Source: a virus. Taken from it: a stretch of 40,575 bases of DNA. The position numbers were made by a program, and so were the translations under genes. Below are positions 22,444 to 30,624 of the stretch, in pieces. Under the pieces are notes generated by a model, which did not search any database, was not told the DNA's origin, and saw nothing but the letters and a program-made list of their open reading frames with translations. Location of the stretch: IMG/VR virus record IMGVR_UViG_3300021962_000238, positions 1 to 40,575 of that record; one strand, given 5' to 3'. Every line of letters starts with the position of its first letter. Positions within the stretch are counted from its first letter, which is position 1.

Positions 22444-22737
22444 ATGTACTACACGCGCGACGAAATGTTGGAGATCTGCGGCATGATGCTGCCGGATCAG
22501 TTCGACCAAGCGTTCATGGGGTACGCCGAAACCTGCGGCAAGGTGGTCGCGGTCTACGACCGGGACAAGGTCATCGAGCTGCTGGACTGCGAGAACGAAG
22601 AAGAAGCTACCGACTACTTCTGCTTCAACATCGCTGGTGCTTACTTGGGCGACACCATGCCGGTGTACTTTTCCAAGGCTACCCTGCAGCCTCAGCAGCC
22701 TGCCGAGCCGCCGCAAGATCCTCAGGCGTCATCCTAG
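22444..22737 (+). CDS. conserved phage protein, 97 aa
   Basis: The ATG at 22444 is directly after the terminator's T-run. The only ribosome-site-like sequence is AGGGG inside the terminator stem, so translation may depend on opening the hairpin. An ATG at 22426, inside the stem, is an alternative. The product contains YDRDKVIELLDCENEEEATDYFCFNIAGAYLGDTMPVYF, a pattern I recognise from small phage proteins (YDYDKCIE.L....EEA.EYFEFNV.GAYVGE.TPVF) of unknown function. The Pro/Gln-rich tail overlaps the end of the leftward gene at 22679. Confidence 0.7.
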   Translation: MYYTRDEMLEICGMMLPDQFDQAFMGYAETCGKVVAVYDRDKVIELLDCENEEEATDYFCFNIAGAYLGDTMPVYFSKATLQPQQPAEPPQDPQASS

Positions 22738-22927
22738 CCGCCTTGCTCTGGGTGGGCAGGAGCTTGGACATCAAGTCGCAGTATTTGGCCGCGGCCTGGT
22801 GATCAATCTCGGCCTCAGAACCGGCGGCGTTTTCGAGAAGCCGGACGAGCTTTTGTAAAAGCCATTCTCGGGTAACTGGATTTCCATCCTTGTCGGTAAT
22901 GGTTTCCAACGCTAGGTTCTTGGACAT
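22679..22927 (-). CDS. small minus-strand protein, possibly small-terminase-like
   Basis: 82 residues starting at ATG 22927 with GGGG 4 nt upstream. It fills a stretch with no gene on the other strand and overlaps the 3' end of the 22444 gene. The core, VTREWLLQKLVRLLENA then DHQAAAKYCDLMSKLLPTQS, resembles the helical oligomerisation part of small terminase subunits, but an HTH is not visible. Being antisense to packaging genes is odd for a terminase subunit. Alternative: a small regulator. Function uncertain; coding is likely. Confidence 0.5.
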   Translation of the reverse strand: MSKNLALETITDKDGNPVTREWLLQKLVRLLENAAGSEAEIDHQAAAKYCDLMSKLLPTQSKAARMTPEDLAAARQAAEAAG

Positions 22928-23588
22928 GATCCCCGAATCCTATGTGATGCAGATTCTCGAATCCAAAGGCTACATGATCACCTTCGGTTCCTACCACGAA
23001 CCGATTGGTCTCGTCGATAAGAAGTGGAGTGTGCGCGCGGACGGTCAGCGCGAGCGCCACTTCTACGGCATGGTGGATCGCGTCAACTACGACCACATCA
23101 TGAAGACCTCCAAGGACCACATGCATGCGGCAGATCGCATCGAGAAGTTCTTGACGGTGGGCGAGCAGGACGCAGACCCCATCGACACGCTGGTTGAGCG
23201 CAAGGTTCAGGAACAGCTTCAGGCCATCCTGGGCAGTCTGACCAACGACGCCGTGGCCAAAGTCTCCAAGAAGTCTGAGGTCCCGTCTGCCGAGCCGCAG
23301 GTTGCAAGCCTTCGCGAGAAGGTCATCGCCGAGCTTGAGAAGCGACCCGGCGTGGCGCGTACCAAGGACGGCCGCATCCACGAGTCGGTCATCAAGGCTG
23401 CGATGAACCGCTACGAGGTGACAGAAGAGCCTCGCGGCCCGCGCGTGCGCCAGGGAACCAAGGAACCCAAGGGCAAGAGCAACTGGAACAAGGTTGCTCC
23501 CAAGTTCAAGCCGATGACGGAAGTCCAGGAGCCTACGATTTCTCACGATGCGGAAGTTGAGGCCCTCGTGAGGCAGGCCAATGGCTAG
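22926..23588 (+). CDS. hypothetical protein upstream of terminase, 220 aa
   Basis: ATG at 22926 is preferred; an ATG at 22899 and a TTG at 22890 are alternatives, and the start shares the tetramer CATG with the leftward gene's start. The N-terminal third is globular (YVMQILESKGYMITFGSYHEPIGLV, then HFYGMVDRVNYDHIM), followed by a helical segment and a basic tail (PRGPRVRQGTKEPKGKSNWNK). Its place just before the large terminase and a 63-residue protein would suit a small terminase or packaging factor, but no family is recognised. Confidence 0.6.
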   Translation: MIPESYVMQILESKGYMITFGSYHEPIGLVDKKWSVRADGQRERHFYGMVDRVNYDHIMKTSKDHMHAADRIEKFLTVGEQDADPIDTLVERKVQEQLQAILGSLTNDAVAKVSKKSEVPSAEPQVASLREKVIAELEKRPGVARTKDGRIHESVIKAAMNRYEVTEEPRGPRVRQGTKEPKGKSNWNKVAPKFKPMTEVQEPTISHDAEVEALVRQANG

Positions 23589-23772
23589 AGAAGACACGGC
23601 GTCGATCCTGCACATCCTGAGTTACGTCAACGACGCCGTGCAGCTTTTCGAGGAAGCCAAGACCGCTGGTCACGAAAAGCTCCCTCTGTCCGAATGGAAG
23701 TTCCTGCTTTTCGTGGACAAGGAGCTGAGAATGCTGCAAAGCAAACTCGAAAATGCCGCCCTCAACCCCTGA
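23581..23772 (+). CDS. hypothetical protein, 63 aa
   Basis: ATG at 23581 lies 8 nt inside the previous gene, and the last 20 nt overlap the terminase start. The product is a short helical protein (DTASILHILSYVNDAVQLFEEA, FVDKELRMLQSKLEN). Not recognised; possibly a packaging accessory protein. Confidence 0.6.
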   Translation: MAREDTASILHILSYVNDAVQLFEEAKTAGHEKLPLSEWKFLLFVDKELRMLQSKLENAALNP

Positions 23773-25408
23773 CAAGGACTTCGTCGCACAGTGCCTCAAG
23801 GACACGGGGTACTTGTGTCGAAACTTGCTAGGTTGGAACTACGACATGCGGAAGGACCCGGCGTCGGGTAAGCAGGTCAAGGCCAACATCGGGACGGGCG
23901 GCGTTCGCGACAACGGTCCTCATCGCATGATGACGGACTTCCTCGACGACCCGGCCACGCACCACAAGGTGATGCTCGCGCCGCGCGAGTCGTACAAGAG
24001 CACCATCCTTCAGGGTTTTGTCACTCGACAGATCCTGAAGGACCCCAACGTCCGCATCCTTTACGGCATGAGGACGGATGACCAGGTGTTCAAGAAAGCA
24101 CGCGCCATCAAGCGGTCGCTGGAAAGCGAAGAGATCGTCAGCCTGTTCGGCGACCAGAAGTCCGACTTCTGGCAAGACCTGGAGTTCACCGTAGCAGGTC
24201 GCACCAAGGTGAACCTGCAGGAGCCGACCTTCAGCACGTTCTCGCTCAAGTCGCCGCCGACCGGCGGCCACTTCGACTACATCATCTTCGACGACCCGGT
24301 AGACGACCGCGACTACATCAACAACGACAGCGCCGAGAAGGCCGAGTCGATGATCCAGATGTGCGACCCGCTGCTGACCACGGCGGGCTACCTCATCCTG
24401 GTCGGCACCAGATACCACGACCAAGATGTTTATGGTGTGCGTTCAAACAACGAGGAGTGGTCGTTTTTCAGCCTCGACTCCGGCGTAACCATCGAGCGCA
24501 CCGACAAGGGGTTTGAGCTGGCTGGCCAGCCGCGCTTTGGCCACCACGACAAGGAGTACCTCTACGGCAAGCTGCGCCGCATGGGGTACAACAAGTTCCT
24601 CAGCCAGTACATGAACGTGGTGCCGCAGGGCTTGCACCAGCCGTTCCGCCGCGAGGATTTCCAAGCCATCCGCTGGGACGAAGACATGCGCGGCCTGTCG
24701 GGCTACATCCTCACGGATACGGCGGTATCGGAGGACGACAAGGCGTGCTACTCGGTCATCGCCTACATCGGCTTTGACGCCAGGAACGTCGCTTACGTCC
24801 TGGACCTCCGTGTGGGCCGGTGGCCGCCGGTCGAGTTCGTGCAGACCTTGTTCGAGGTCTACCAGACCTGGCAACAGCGGTGCAACCACATCGGCGAGGT
24901 GTTCGAGGAGATCGGATTGAACACCGTGTTCATGGCCCCGATCCACGAAGAGGCCCGCAGGCGCAAGGTTCGCCTCAACATCATCAAGCTGAAGCGCGGC
25001 ATCAAGAACCGCAAGGTCGAGCGCATCCAGCGCCTAGAGGCCAGGTTCAACGACCGGACGGTCTACATCGTGGACACGGTACCCAAGCTGTTCCGCGACA
25101 TCGGCGGCAACCGGGTACTTTGGGACCCCAAGGGGTACATCGACCCGGCTACCGGGGCAAGCCTTCCGGGCGGCGAACTGGTCGAGCAGTTTGTGCGCTT
25201 TCCCGTACACCAGTATAGAGACATCCCTGATGCCCTTGCCGACATGGATGCTTTCGATGGCAACACGGGTGCGCGGTTGTTGTTCTACCGCAAGGCTCCG
25301 CGTATCGACTACGAAGGTGTTCAGGAGCGTCGAGTCCGCACTTCGCGCCAGAATCTTTGGAACGATTCCGGCGGCGACTGGTGGGACAAAGTGATCGGCA
25401 ACATCTAG
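23753..25408 (+). CDS. terL: terminase large subunit
   Basis: Packaging motor ATPase and nuclease, 551 residues. Walker-A-like APRESYKST at 76-84, Walker B YIIFDD at 176-181 with DDPVDDRDY after it, and the coupling motif VGTRYHD at 217-223. The nuclease domain begins near 318 with YILTDTA (D322), and the second acidic cluster is IPDALADMDA near 495. The start lies within the previous gene by 20 nt. The family is the podovirus-type terminase; packaging mode (headful or cos) cannot be told from sequence. Followed by two virion genes and the portal. Confidence 0.92.
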   Translation: MPPSTPDKDFVAQCLKDTGYLCRNLLGWNYDMRKDPASGKQVKANIGTGGVRDNGPHRMMTDFLDDPATHHKVMLAPRESYKSTILQGFVTRQILKDPNVRILYGMRTDDQVFKKARAIKRSLESEEIVSLFGDQKSDFWQDLEFTVAGRTKVNLQEPTFSTFSLKSPPTGGHFDYIIFDDPVDDRDYINNDSAEKAESMIQMCDPLLTTAGYLILVGTRYHDQDVYGVRSNNEEWSFFSLDSGVTIERTDKGFELAGQPRFGHHDKEYLYGKLRRMGYNKFLSQYMNVVPQGLHQPFRREDFQAIRWDEDMRGLSGYILTDTAVSEDDKACYSVIAYIGFDARNVAYVLDLRVGRWPPVEFVQTLFEVYQTWQQRCNHIGEVFEEIGLNTVFMAPIHEEARRRKVRLNIIKLKRGIKNRKVERIQRLEARFNDRTVYIVDTVPKLFRDIGGNRVLWDPKGYIDPATGASLPGGELVEQFVRFPVHQYRDIPDALADMDAFDGNTGARLLFYRKAPRIDYEGVQERRVRTSRQNLWNDSGGDWWDKVIGNI

Positions 25409-25422
25409 CAACGGAGCATTCG

Positions 25423-26733
25423 ATGGCCATTCTGACTCGTGAACAAGCAAACAAGTCTTTCTACCCGTACCAGGCGAGGAACACCTCGCAAAGTGTCGGT
25501 CTAAGCGATGCAATCACTGCCGGTCTTTTGAAGATTGACGGCAGCTACTTTGCAAGCAATCTGATCCCCGCTCGTACTGGGTTTGTGTACGTCGTTGATC
25601 GCCTCGTCATCAGCAGCCTTGGTGCGCCTGCCAACAGTACGGCACCGCATGACGGGGTGGTAACCGTTCGCGTTTCAAATGGCACGACGACCAAGGAGCT
25701 GTTTTTCAAGTCCGCGCGCGAGGATGTGAGCGGCGGCGATTACCACTCCTACAACATCGACTGGAAGGTCAACGGAAAGCTGGTTCTTGAAGAAGGCTAC
25801 GGCCTGAATGCCAAGATTAGCACTGCTTCCGGTTTTGCTCTTGGCGATGCTGTTGTCAGCATCATGGTGTACGGCGAGTACGTCCATGTCGAAGAGGCTC
25901 GCCAGCGCGGGCTTCTTGGCGACCTCGTGATTGCCTCGATGCACAGCGAAACCACCAACACGACGCTTGTGCCCAAGAAGGACGGCAAGCAGTTCGTCAT
26001 CGATGCGTTCTACGTTGTGGGCCTTGGTGCCACCAACGCAGCCATCGAAAGCATGACGCTGCGGTTCTCGTCGGCGGACAACGGCGGCGGCACGAACTAC
26101 AACATTTTCCGGTTTTCGTCGCGCCGTGGCGAGCTTTCCAACCTGGTTAACATGGGCACTTCGGGTTGCCACATTGGCGGCCCTGTTGGCTACGGAGTCA
26201 CCGGCATCCAGACCACGACCAAGAAGTTCTCCATCGTGATTCTTGGCCGCTACGTCAAGGAAGCAGATGTGTGGGATCCAACCGGAACTCACGTTGGCGT
26301 GAATCCAAATCCTACGACCGCCAACGGTGTTGTCGGCAAGGGCGAGCGTTTCTGGGTCTACAAAGCTGCTACGGCATCAACCGCGGCGCTGACTCCCAGC
26401 AACAAGCCTGGTTATGCCATCATCGAAGGCTATGCCTTCTCTGGTGTGCGAGATGCCACAACGGCTCTTCCTGCCGTCAGCGCGTTTTCCCTTGGATATA
26501 CATCCGGGTTGAACAGAGTGCCGATCACCATCACCAGCCATGCTTACGAAAACAAGGATACGCACTTGTTGATGGATCAGCTTGGTCTGCCGATTGCAAA
26601 CTCTGCTGAACTCAAGGGGCTTGTGGTTCCGACGCAAGTCGGCGTGAGCGCAGCTTGGGATCAGGCAAGCGTGACTATCTGGGGTCGTTACGTTAGCGAC
26701 AAGACTGCTCAGTACGTCGTGCGGGGTAGCTGA
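25423..26733 (+). CDS. triplicated beta-domain virion protein, 436 aa
   Basis: ATG at 25423 follows CGGAG. The product is beta-rich throughout, with three similar units, each ending in a strand of the type V.I.GxYV: MVYGEYVHVEE (near 150), VILGRYVKEAD (near 276) and TIWGRYVSDKT (near 422). No catalytic motif. Its place between terminase and portal, and this all-beta build, suggest a capsid decoration or head-fibre protein. The next gene (26736) has a matching C-terminal strand (LTLEGYYIHKD), so the two probably share a fold. Function inferred. Confidence 0.65.
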   Translation: MAILTREQANKSFYPYQARNTSQSVGLSDAITAGLLKIDGSYFASNLIPARTGFVYVVDRLVISSLGAPANSTAPHDGVVTVRVSNGTTTKELFFKSAREDVSGGDYHSYNIDWKVNGKLVLEEGYGLNAKISTASGFALGDAVVSIMVYGEYVHVEEARQRGLLGDLVIASMHSETTNTTLVPKKDGKQFVIDAFYVVGLGATNAAIESMTLRFSSADNGGGTNYNIFRFSSRRGELSNLVNMGTSGCHIGGPVGYGVTGIQTTTKKFSIVILGRYVKEADVWDPTGTHVGVNPNPTTANGVVGKGERFWVYKAATASTAALTPSNKPGYAIIEGYAFSGVRDATTALPAVSAFSLGYTSGLNRVPITITSHAYENKDTHLLMDQLGLPIANSAELKGLVVPTQVGVSAAWDQASVTIWGRYVSDKTAQYVVRGS

Positions 26734-26735
26734 TC

Positions 26736-27332
26736 ATGGGCATCTACGCACAAGGCTACGGGAAGGGCAACGCACACTGGCAGGCCAGCCGTTATCACAC
26801 GGCTGCGCCTGCGGTGGGCAACTACACCGCCACTTCCGCCACTACGACGAGCATCACGGTTACCGGCGCTGGGTTCGGGGTAAACGCGCACGTTGGCAAG
26901 ATCATTCGCATCACCAGCGGCACGCTTGCCGATACTTATCGCAAGGTCATCTCCAACACGGCGGACACGCTTACCATCGACACGTTGCCGTCTGCTCCGG
27001 GTGGAACCGAGACGTTTTCGCTGATGACCCCCATCACCATCCTGCCTGCGAAGACCAACTTCCTGCCGGTGGTGACGGGCATCACGCTGAACTACGACAG
27101 CAACCTCACCAGTTGCATCGCAGTGCTCGGGAACGGATTGCAGCCCACCAAGATCCACTCCGCGGATCTGGGCAGCAACCACAACCACACTTCGGTGTCA
27201 TCGACCGGGTGGGATCTGCTTGGCGATGCAGACCAAGGCATCATCCTCTGCACGCTCGTGGGCGGTGGGACCTTCTCGCTGACGCTTGAGGGCTACTACA
27301 TCCACAAGGACACGCCTAAGAGCTACATCTGA
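26736..27332 (+). CDS. beta-rich virion protein, 198 aa
   Basis: Starts 2 nt after the previous stop, and its TGA overlaps the portal ATG. Residues about 27-96 are a small beta-domain (TSATTTSITVTGAGF, NTADTLTIDTLP) also seen in the proteins at 32815 and 34761. The C-terminal half (NFLPVVTGITLNYDSNLTS to GTFSLTLEGYYIHKD) resembles one unit of the triplicated protein upstream. Likely a head or decoration protein. No enzymatic motif. Confidence 0.65.
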   Translation: MGIYAQGYGKGNAHWQASRYHTAAPAVGNYTATSATTTSITVTGAGFGVNAHVGKIIRITSGTLADTYRKVISNTADTLTIDTLPSAPGGTETFSLMTPITILPAKTNFLPVVTGITLNYDSNLTSCIAVLGNGLQPTKIHSADLGSNHNHTSVSSTGWDLLGDADQGIILCTLVGGGTFSLTLEGYYIHKDTPKSYI

Positions 27333-29602
27333 TGAGCAAGACAACCAGCGTCTCTCACGAGCCTGGGGCGATGACCCCAGACGAAGCCATCGAATGGACT
27401 CGGGCGCAGATCGGGGAGTTCCCGAACCACGCATCGAATCCTGAGATTGCCGAGAGGGTGCTGCGTTTCTGCAACGACCTGATGGCCACCCAGCGCGAGC
27501 GGATGCGCAAGCTCCACCAACGCTGGGAGGCCATCTTTCGCATGATGGCGGGAAACACGCTGGACCGGACCAGCCGATACGATGTGCATGTGCCCGAGGT
27601 CTACAAGGCCATCGAAGCCCTCGTGCCGCGCATCGAAGAAGCCGTGTTCGATGCAGACCCGCCTTTCCGCGTGCGCGGTCGCGACAAGGGTGACGAGCGC
27701 CGATCCGATGTGATCGGCGCGTATCTCGACTGGCAGCTAGACCAGTGCCGTGCGTGGGACCTCATCCAGCCTGGCGTGCGCGACATGCTCATCTGCCAGG
27801 CTGCGGCCCACAAGATTTGCTGGGACCGCAAGGTGCAGCAGCGCGTCCGGCGCGATGTCGAGCTTGTTCAGAAGAACAACAAGCCTGAGTACAAGATCAA
27901 CTCGAAGAAGATCGAAGAAGTCGTCTTTGACGGCCCGGTGATTCAGCTCATCGATCCGTTTTGCTTCTTCATCGATCCCAAGGCCACGACACCGCAGAAC
28001 GCCAGCTTCGTTGGCGACCTCAGCCTGTGGAACTACACCGACCTCCTGCGCTACGAGCGCATGGGCTGGTTCGTCAACGTCGATGGCTTGTTCGACAAGA
28101 GCATCAAGAAGCCGGTCGGCGGCAACATGGACAGCCGCGTGCCAAGCCGCTCGCTCTACGAGCCGATCTGGAACAGCCAGCGCGCTCGTGACCCCGCGAC
28201 CCCGTGGGGCAAGGAGTACTCCTCGATTAGCGAGGGCGAGGCCAAGAAGTTCTGGATCATGGAGGTCTGGTGCCTCTTTGACCTCTACAACGACGGCGTC
28301 GAGCGCGAGTGCGTGTTCACCGTGGCCGATGGCCGCGTAGTGCTACGCGCGCAGGAGAACTTCCTCGATTCGCAGGTGCGTCCCTACGCGACCGGGCGCG
28401 TGGCCAAAAACGGCCACAACTTCTACGGCACCGGCATCGTGGACAACGCGGTGCGCGTCAACGTAGACCTCGACCGCATCCGCAAGCACGCCACGCGCGC
28501 GGCGGAACTGTCGGTCAACCCGCTGGTGTTTACCGAGATCGACAGCTCGCTGCCGGACACGGTGTACGAGATTCAGCCTGGCACCATTTTCAAGGGCGTC
28601 GGCAAGGTCGAGATGAGCCGTATGCCCAACACGCTTGATGCCTGGAGCGTGGTGGAGACGGTCTACAAGAACGACATCGAGGAGATCATGGGATCGCCTC
28701 GCGTGTTCCAGGGCACGGAAGGCGCGGCTACCGCGACCGAGATGGAGCGCAAGGTCAAGGAAGCGAACCGTCGCATCCGAGCCATGATCCGCTCGTACTC
28801 AGACCTGTGGGTGCAGACGCTGCGGATCATGCACAACATGAACCAGCAGTTCACGACCGGCAAGACTGCGTTCCGGGTCATGGGCAAACGAGCCAAGCGA
28901 CTGACCGAATACGTCGAGCTTGGACCGGACACGCTGATGATGGATGTTGACTTCGAGTTCGTTGGACTCAGCAACCTCCACAGCTACGATCTGCGCGCGA
29001 CCGCGCTGCAGAATGCGCTGCAAACCACCATGCCGATCTTGATGCAGCATCCCGACAAGGTCGATATGCTTGCCGCGGCACACCAGCTCATTTCCTTGAC
29101 GGTTGGTCCCAGCGAAGCGGATTCGATTATCAAGGACTACGAGGATCCCGCCGACGTTTTGCCGCAGGAGCAAGAGAACTTGATGCTTCTGGCCGGGCAA
29201 GAGGTAGATGTTTCCGAGCTTGACGATCATCAGCAGCATATCGATGCGATGATCAGCATGGGGTTGCTTGATCGAGTGATGGACAGCAGTGTGGATGCGA
29301 GAGTTCGCACTGCAATCATGAACCATTACATGAAGCACGAGACGCTCATGGGACAGCAAGCCGCGCAGCAGCAGGCGCGGCAAAGGATGGCCGAACAGCG
29401 CGGAGCCATGCTACCTCCTGAAGCTGGGGGATCGGTCGGCCCGAACGGTCAGTCTCCTCTCCGTGGTGGAATGTCGGCGGCACTTTCTCAAGGCCCGGCG
29501 GTTACGCCACAGGGTGAGACGCCTGGGCCAGCGCGTTCCGCGGTCGTGGGCCGTGGCGGTCGCGCGCCTGATGGTATCCCGCAGACGGAGAACCGGATCT
29601 GA
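27332..29602 (+). CDS. portal protein
   Basis: 756 residues, the size of P22-type portals. The N-terminal part has EIAERVLRFCNDLMATQRERM and YDVHVPEVYKAIEALVPRIEEAVF, followed by LIDPFCFFIDPKA near 208 and DGRVVLRAQENFLDS. The central part includes GTGIVDNAVRVNVDLDRIRKHA; the helical C-terminal part holds TEMERKVKEANRRIRAMIRSY near 470. The last 80 residues are Gln/Ala/Pro-rich, like a barrel or disordered end. It forms the dodecameric DNA gate. Position between terminase and scaffold is standard. Confidence 0.9.
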   Translation: MSKTTSVSHEPGAMTPDEAIEWTRAQIGEFPNHASNPEIAERVLRFCNDLMATQRERMRKLHQRWEAIFRMMAGNTLDRTSRYDVHVPEVYKAIEALVPRIEEAVFDADPPFRVRGRDKGDERRSDVIGAYLDWQLDQCRAWDLIQPGVRDMLICQAAAHKICWDRKVQQRVRRDVELVQKNNKPEYKINSKKIEEVVFDGPVIQLIDPFCFFIDPKATTPQNASFVGDLSLWNYTDLLRYERMGWFVNVDGLFDKSIKKPVGGNMDSRVPSRSLYEPIWNSQRARDPATPWGKEYSSISEGEAKKFWIMEVWCLFDLYNDGVERECVFTVADGRVVLRAQENFLDSQVRPYATGRVAKNGHNFYGTGIVDNAVRVNVDLDRIRKHATRAAELSVNPLVFTEIDSSLPDTVYEIQPGTIFKGVGKVEMSRMPNTLDAWSVVETVYKNDIEEIMGSPRVFQGTEGAATATEMERKVKEANRRIRAMIRSYSDLWVQTLRIMHNMNQQFTTGKTAFRVMGKRAKRLTEYVELGPDTLMMDVDFEFVGLSNLHSYDLRATALQNALQTTMPILMQHPDKVDMLAAAHQLISLTVGPSEADSIIKDYEDPADVLPQEQENLMLLAGQEVDVSELDDHQQHIDAMISMGLLDRVMDSSVDARVRTAIMNHYMKHETLMGQQAAQQQARQRMAEQRGAMLPPEAGGSVGPNGQSPLRGGMSAALSQGPAVTPQGETPGPARSAVVGRGGRAPDGIPQTENRI

Positions 29603-29997
29603 TGGCCAACGCACAAGCAATCGCTCTGCGTCTCAAGCAGGTGTTGTCCGAGCTTCAAGCTCGGGAAAAGGTGCTCGACTACCGCACCGCGCTGTCGTCC
29701 ATCGTGGACGATGACCGTTGGGCCAGGGTTGCCGAGCAAATGTCCAAGATTGAAGCGGACAAGGTGCAGCTTTTGACCACGGGCGAGATGACCCCGCACC
29801 GCCTTGGTCACCTTCAAGGTCAGATCGACATCCTTCGCACCATCACGCGCGCGACCCTCATGGGCGACGATGATGTGGCGCAACTTGCATCCCGCGTTGC
29901 CGAGCTTCGCACAGAAGCCAACGCACTACAGGACCGACTCAACGCAGCGGAGATGGATCCTGTCGATCAGTTCACCAACTCGCTGCAAGGTGATTGA
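29602..29997 (+). CDS. coiled-coil protein next to portal, 131 aa
   Basis: ATG overlaps the portal stop by one base (TGATG). The product is nearly all helical with heptads (LRLKQVLSELQAREKVLDY; VAQLASRVAELRTEANALQDRLNAAE). Small coiled-coil proteins after portal occur in many phages, sometimes as scaffold-like or head-assembly factors. No further identification. Confidence 0.6.
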   Translation: MANAQAIALRLKQVLSELQAREKVLDYRTALSSIVDDDRWARVAEQMSKIEADKVQLLTTGEMTPHRLGHLQGQIDILRTITRATLMGDDDVAQLASRVAELRTEANALQDRLNAAEMDPVDQFTNSLQGD

Positions 29998-29999
29998 AC

Positions 30000-30173
30000 A
30001 TGGCAGAATCTCACGCCAGCAAGCTCGACAGCCGTCATCAGACGGCTGCTAGCCAGATGGGTCAGCGTTCCACGGGCGACAAGGTTTGGAACCCGAAGGG
30101 CCGCATGTCCACGACGCACGGCTTGCCCGTCAAGGCGGTCAAGTGCTTCGAGTCCAAGGGCGGCAAGAAGTAA
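30000..30173 (+). CDS. small basic protein, 57 aa
   Basis: ATG at 30000 is 2 nt after the previous stop. The product is soluble and basic (SKLDSRHQTAASQMGQRSTG; NPKGRMSTTHGLPVKAVKC; ending KGGKK). Too short to place. It is first of three consecutive small basic proteins before the scaffold gene and may be a minor virion or DNA-binding protein. Confidence 0.6.
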   Translation: MAESHASKLDSRHQTAASQMGQRSTGDKVWNPKGRMSTTHGLPVKAVKCFESKGGKK

Positions 30174-30177
30174 TCCA

Positions 30178-30318
30178 ATGCCCTCTTGGATGCACAAGAA
30201 GAAGGGCAAGAAGGCCCCAAAGGCAGGACTGAAGGCAAAGGCCAAGGGTCTCAAGAAGCCCAAGGTCAAAGCCAAGGCCAAGCCTGGCCCGTGGGGTGGA
30301 ATCGGCGGGATGGGCTAA
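30178..30318 (+). CDS. lysine-rich protein, 46 aa
   Basis: 15 of 46 residues are lysine, in KKKGKKAPKAG and KPKVKAKAKP, followed by a Gly-rich end (GGIGGMG). It starts 4 nt after the previous stop. The composition is like histone-tail or DNA-condensing peptides. Packaged DNA neutralisation is a plausible role; not shown. Confidence 0.6.
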   Translation: MPSWMHKKKGKKAPKAGLKAKAKGLKKPKVKAKAKPGPWGGIGGMG

Positions 30319-30339
30319 TCCCTTACTACGAGGAACAAC

Positions 30340-30588
30340 ATGGGACTGGGTAGCAAACTCAAGAAGATGGGCCGCAAGGTCAACAAGGCTGCCAAGAAGG
30401 TTGGGGGCGCAGCCCTCAAGGCTGGCAGCAAGGCGGCCAACCTCGCCACTCTCGGCGTGGCTGGCAAACTCATGGGCAAGAAGCGTGGTCGCCGCTTTGC
30501 CGGTGGGTCTTTGAATCAGGGCGGCCAAGGCAGCAATCGAGTCAAGCTCCGTCGCCGCATGCGCGGCATGACGGGTCTCGGCTACTAA
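30340..30588 (+). CDS. basic, amphipathic protein, 82 aa
   Basis: ATG at 30340 after GAGGAAC. The N-terminal half is strongly basic and helical (SKLKKMGRKVNKAAKKVGG, ALKAGSKAANLATLG), then basic and Gly-rich (KKRGRRFAGG; VKLRRRMRGMTGLGY). Such proteins may bind DNA or membranes. It shares the Lys/Gly style of its upstream neighbour and may be related to it. Function unknown. Confidence 0.6.
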   Translation: MGLGSKLKKMGRKVNKAAKKVGGAALKAGSKAANLATLGVAGKLMGKKRGRRFAGGSLNQGGQGSNRVKLRRRMRGMTGLGY

Positions 30589-30624
30589 CCAACAGAGTCG
30601 CACTCTCAAAAAGCGAAAGGTGTT

